Assembly (NCBI GenBank): GCA_021821085.1
Contig: JAKACV010000015.1
Location: forward strand, 1-53,562
Length of the DNA: 53,562 bases
Reading direction: 5' to 3'
Source: Bacillota bacterium
GTDB lineage: Bacteria > Bacillota > Bacilli > Alicyclobacillales > SLC66
Shown: in pieces, positions 50,858 through 53,562 of the stretch
Layout: every line of letters starts with the position of its first letter
Numbering within the stretch: the stretch's first letter is position 1
Translations under genes and position numbers: made by a program
The notes under the pieces: generated by a model
The model's database searches: none
Seen by the model: only the letters and a program-made list of their open reading frames with translations
What the model was told of the DNA's origin: nothing

Positions 50858-51820
50858 TCACCGTTCTCGGCGAACATCAGCTACAGCTGCGCGGAGTAAA
50901 TTCACGGATGATGCATCGGGTCGAAAGACAAATTCAATCATAGACTGACGTGTTGTACAGGACTTCTCCACTTCACGGCGGCGGCTAGGTGAAACAATCA
51001 CTGCATGCAAGTCCTTTACAAAATGTGAAAGTTCTTGCGCATCGGCGGTTGTTGTCACGCGTAGTCTAAAACTATCAAGTCCTGCTTGACGCAAAGCTGA
51101 GCGAATTTTTCCTGCGAATCGTTCGCTGCGGCAAACAAGTCCCACTTCACTTTGTTCAGGAATCCGCGCAATTTTTACGATCGTCTCCAATTCTGGGTCA
51201 AGAGAAATCGCAAGTACATCTCGATCCTCACCTAGTAATTGTTGAACTTCATCAAAATGAAAAAAAGTCGTAATAATGAGGTCGGCGGATTCTACTTGCA
51301 GTAGTGCACCCCGTTCTTGATCGCGTAGTTCATCGATAATCACTGGGGTGATGTGTACACCTCCAAACTCTAGTTTGCGTGAGAAATACTCGACTTGCTC
51401 GCGATTGCATTCAATAAAGACAATTTGGGATTGGTCCAATAAAACTGCCTTTTCTTTAACACGAGCAGATGCGAACTGTAGGAAATCGTCAAGGGTAAAA
51501 CCGAGTTGGAGGCATTCTTCCAAAGCGACGTCGATGACCCTTTGAAGTAAGTCACGACGATTGCCCAATCTGACTTTGTCGTCACGATCACATACAAAAG
51601 TGCCACGTCCTTGAGCGGATGTGATCACACCTTCATGTTCAAGTTCGTGATACGCTTGACTAATGGTATTACGACTCACGCCGATGACTGCAGACAGTTC
51701 GCGTTCTGTCGGCAACTTATCGCCAGCTTGATATACACCAGCCCGGATGTCAGAGATAATTCGCTCCTTCACCTGAACGTAAAGTGGGATTCCATTCTTG
51801 CGAATGACTGAGCGGTTCAC
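50858..51820 (-). CDS. GntR family regulator, probable regulator of korAB
   Basis: About 320 residues. The N-terminal winged helix (IPLYVQVKERIISDIRAGVY, then AGDKLPTERELSAVIGVSRN and TISQAYHELEHEGVITSAQG) is a textbook GntR DNA-binding domain. The remaining 240 residues form a ligand domain not clearly FadR-, HutC- or MocR-like; no aminotransferase motif is present. GTG 51820 is preferred (GGGGAGG 8 bases upstream). It lies 40 bp before korA in the same direction. Its own control may involve the palindrome at 52116. Confidence 0.82.
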   Translation of the reverse strand: MNRSVIRKNGIPLYVQVKERIISDIRAGVYQAGDKLPTERELSAVIGVSRNTISQAYHELEHEGVITSAQGRGTFVCDRDDKVRLGNRRDLLQRVIDVALEECLQLGFTLDDFLQFASARVKEKAVLLDQSQIVFIECNREQVEYFSRKLEFGGVHITPVIIDELRDQERGALLQVESADLIITTFFHFDEVQQLLGEDRDVLAISLDPELETIVKIARIPEQSEVGLVCRSERFAGKIRSALRQAGLDSFRLRVTTTADAQELSHFVKDLHAVIVSPSRRREVEKSCTTRQSMIEFVFRPDASSVNLLRAAVADVRRER

Positions 51821-52181
51821 TGCAATCTCCTCCCCGCTATCCCAGTTGTCATGGACTAATCCACCGATCCATAGGATCTCTTCACGTTTTATTATACCCG
51901 ATGAGCAAACGAAATGAAGCCCTGTTTTCTCTTTTTTCATAGGAAATTTAAGAGTAGTATCGACTCGTCAAAAGATTTAGGTGTGGATCAAGGGGAGCGA
52001 GAGAGTAAAAGTGATTTTTCACTTTAAAATAAGATGAAAAAAATGGGAAGTTGTGCTACGCTATTTGCTATTATTCATCCTGTAGTTAGGCCGAAGTGGT
52101 CAGCGAACAGGTTATCATGAACGAGGTCACGTTCATGTCAGGTCAGGTCAGGGGGCGTGCGATATTTTTATTACAGAGGAG
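51821..52181. other. Intergenic region between divergent GntR and YutE-like genes
   Basis: About 360 bp. No supported gene. It contains the AAAGTGA/TCACTTT inverted repeat (52008-52025) and the 22-bp palindrome at 52116, then the direct repeats TCAGGTCAGGTCAGG. An ORF reading back from the GntR start extends upstream but has no separate start signal. Confidence 0.5.
52116..52137. promoter_or_regulatory. Perfect 22-bp palindrome, candidate operator
   Basis: CATGAACG-AGGTCA-CGTTCATG: two exact 8-bp arms. It lies in the divergent promoter region between the GntR gene and the YutE-like gene. Binding by the neighbouring GntR protein is an inference. Confidence 0.45.
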
Positions 52182-52619
52182 TTGCAAACAAAGGTTTTTG
52201 TATTGGCAGATGCTTTGCAGGAGTCTGCGCTTTTAATGAAGGAAGCAGTTTTACAACAAGCGGTGTTGCTAGATGGGTTAAATTCGCAATTACTTAACAA
52301 AGCGTTAGAGCGATTAGTTCATATTGCCATCGAAGCGATTACGGATATTGGGAATTTACTCATTGACACATTAATTATGCGGGATCCGGCGAGTTACGCA
52401 GATATCGTGGATATTCTCGAGGATGAAAGGGTGATTTCGACAGATGTGGCTGGAGCTTTGCGACCGATGGTTGAGTTTCGGCGGATGCTCATGCAGGATT
52501 ATACGAGTGCACACGCGCTGGAAATTCGCTCGTATGCTGAAAATGCGGATTTCATTGAGCGGTTTATTGAACAGTTGAGAAGCTATTTGGGTAATTCTGT
52601 AACAATACAAATAACCTAA
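52182..52619 (+). CDS. YutE/HepT-like (DUF86) protein
   Basis: A 145-residue helical protein resembling Bacillus YutE and the HepT toxin family. LNKALERLVHIAIEAITDIG, MRDPASYADIVDIL and FRRMLMQDY are the matching stretches. HepT toxins have R-x4-6-H near the end of this region; here the histidine is replaced (RRMLMQDY). No MNT-type antitoxin gene adjoins, so a toxin role looks unlikely; the function of YutE is unknown. TTG 52182 lies next to AGAGGA with almost no spacer; another TTG at 52203 (AAAGG 9 bases upstream) may be the true start. Confidence 0.75.
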   Translation: MQTKVFVLADALQESALLMKEAVLQQAVLLDGLNSQLLNKALERLVHIAIEAITDIGNLLIDTLIMRDPASYADIVDILEDERVISTDVAGALRPMVEFRRMLMQDYTSAHALEIRSYAENADFIERFIEQLRSYLGNSVTIQIT

Positions 52620-52648
52620 ATGAGAAGTTATTTGGAGGATACTATAAA

Positions 52649-52693
52649 AGCATAAACAACCTGGCGGAATATTTCCGCCAGGTTGTTTATGCT
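52649..52693. terminator. Bidirectional terminator
   Basis: A 21-bp perfect stem (AGCATAAACAACCTGGCGGA with A, and its complement) with TAT loop. The stop codon of the convergent 3D gene lies in the right arm. Confidence 0.9.
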
Positions 52694-53322
52694 CTATGGT
52701 TTTGTCGATTGTGACCAAAAACGTATACTTTGACATGTTTCTTAACACCGAATATTTTTGCGTCATTTTCATCCGGGTAGAAGACATCAATATGCGAACC
52801 TTTTATGGCGCCGCCGATATCTTCTGCTACTCGATACCCAATCCCATCGATGTAGACAAGGGATCCGAGAGGAATTAAATTGGGATCAACTGCGATGGTG
52901 TGCCGGGGTTTAGCCATCTTGCCAGTTGCAGTGATACCATATCCCGGATCGCCGGGATTTTTCCCTGTAGACTCAAATCCTGCGCTATACGCAGTTAATT
53001 TGCAGTCGTAGGTGTGAACCACTGCAAGCCGGCCAAGGGCTTCGGCTGTGGGGAGAACTGGATTTAAGGCGGCCATGGCCTCAATTGCTTGGATATTTGA
53101 CAGCATGCGCCGCTGCGATTCATGCACATGGTTCGCGTGCGCTTGATGATGGGACAAACTCTTCTCATGCAAAGAGTAGTGCTTATCAAGTGTGCGATGC
53201 TGCGGTGATTCACTGACTATGCACTGTGACTGCGTGTGATGGAAGTCACTGTGAGCGACGGCGGATGCTGTAGTAAGCATTGCTAACGCTCCGTACGCAA
53301 GCACGGTACTGATTGGCACCAT
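52687..53322 (-). CDS. Exported 3D domain protein
   Basis: About 211 residues. A signal peptide (STVLAYGALAMLTTASAVAH) is followed by a His-rich linker of about 70 residues (HHTQSQ, SLHEKSLSHHQAHANHVHES) and a C-terminal 3D domain: CKLTAYSAGFESTGKNPGDP, GITATGKMAKPRHTIAVDPN, LIPLGSLVYIDGIGYRVAED, IGGAIKGSHIDVFYP. There is no LysM domain. Probably a small wall-active enzyme; the histidines may bind metal. ATG 53322 follows GAGGTG by 9 bases; GTG 53334 overlaps it. Third 3D gene in the window. Confidence 0.88.
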   Translation of the reverse strand: MVPISTVLAYGALAMLTTASAVAHSDFHHTQSQCIVSESPQHRTLDKHYSLHEKSLSHHQAHANHVHESQRRMLSNIQAIEAMAALNPVLPTAEALGRLAVVHTYDCKLTAYSAGFESTGKNPGDPGYGITATGKMAKPRHTIAVDPNLIPLGSLVYIDGIGYRVAEDIGGAIKGSHIDVFYPDENDAKIFGVKKHVKVYVFGHNRQNHRA

Positions 53323-53436
53323 GAAGGAAACCACCTCAAAAAGGGTTAAAGTGAGTCATTCAAAGAATAGAAGTGCCCCAGTTGGATCGAGAATATGCAA
53401 AACGCATAAAATTTCTTGCGGCGATTTCACCTTATA

Positions 53437-53562
53437 GAGCCTGTTCAAAAAGGGTTGAGGTAAGATGCAAGCAGGGGTTTGGTGAAGTCTGGACATGCGC
53501 GCGGAGTGTACGATAGGTGGGACATGAGCACGCATGTCCAGCACAAGCCGAAGCCCTGCGCC
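53437..53562. repeat. 157-bp palindromic MITE-like element, copy 2 (cut by window end)
   Basis: The first 126 bases of the same element as at 40142, in the same orientation, differing at two positions (GTGGTACATG/GTGGGACATG and CCAGTAC/CCAGCAC). The left flank is TTATA, similar to the TTAAA flank of copy 1. It lies upstream of the 3D gene at 52687, on the side of its start. Confidence 0.88.

Noticed and set aside
52131-52155. GGTCA/TCAGG tandem as a CRISPR or iteron array.
   Set aside because: Only three short units, no spacers, no associated genes.

Overview
The window looks like a chromosomal piece of a Gram-positive, low-to-mid-GC Firmicute of the Bacilli, plausibly an Alicyclobacillaceae-like or related aerobic spore former. 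This is an inference from gene content: a fadN-fadA-fadE operon, homologues of the Bacillus proteins YwhD, YunC, YuiD, YutE, YmfF and YmfH, MurT/GatD, FtsW/RodA paralogues, a SpoIID-like protein, 3D-domain wall proteins and a ydaO-type (c-di-AMP) riboswitch. Shine-Dalgarno sequences are strong (AAGGAGG type), and GTG and TTG starts are common. No rRNA, tRNA, CRISPR array or intact transposon was seen.

Layout. 1-3.1 kb: the end of a phospholipase D-like protein, a PAP2 phosphatase, an exported cupredoxin-like protein, a HIT protein (minus strand) and D-amino-acid transaminase. 3.2-13.8 kb: a fatty-acid catabolism block, with fadNAE, a convergent LysM-3D wall protein, a TetR/FadR-like regulator and the fused isobutyryl-CoA mutase IcmF. 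13.9-18.3 kb: UppP, an MFS protein, a 7Fe ferredoxin, NDH-2 and a small zinc-ribbon protein. 18.4-25.9 kb: two M16 peptidase-like proteins, an RluA pseudouridine synthase, TcdA (minus strand), an SDR, MurT-GatD and a remnant of a GAF-type methionine sulfoxide reductase. 26-32.3 kb: an MBL hydrolase, FtsW, DedA, RodA/FtsW-2 and glutamine synthetase behind a GlnR-like box. 32.5-39.6 kb: endonuclease IV, three exported envelope proteins including a SpoIID-like one, YwhD, arginine decarboxylase, and a c-di-AMP riboswitch in front of a LysM-LysM-3D protein. 39.6-43.5 kb: a Bcp-type peroxiredoxin with an in-frame TGA at the peroxidatic Cys codon, a palindromic MITE-like repeat, a broken transposase, an A-type Fe-S carrier, a second DedA and a GT2 glycosyltransferase. 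43.6-53.6 kb: YunC, a B12-radical SAM enzyme, YuiD, small proteins, the GntR-korA-korB operon, a YutE/HepT-like protein, a third 3D protein and a second copy of the repeat.

The most striking observation is the peroxiredoxin at 39634-40101. The reading frame is intact over 155 codons except for a single TGA at codon 45, exactly where Bcp enzymes carry their catalytic cysteine, and stem-loops follow the codon. It reads like a selenoprotein that ordinary annotation would split. Next are the 157-bp palindromic element, flanked by TTAAA duplications, that lies between the two arms of the peroxiredoxin gene's apparent terminator, and the gathering of three 3D-domain wall proteins, one under c-di-AMP control, with MurT/GatD, UppP, two SEDS proteins and a SpoIID-like protein.
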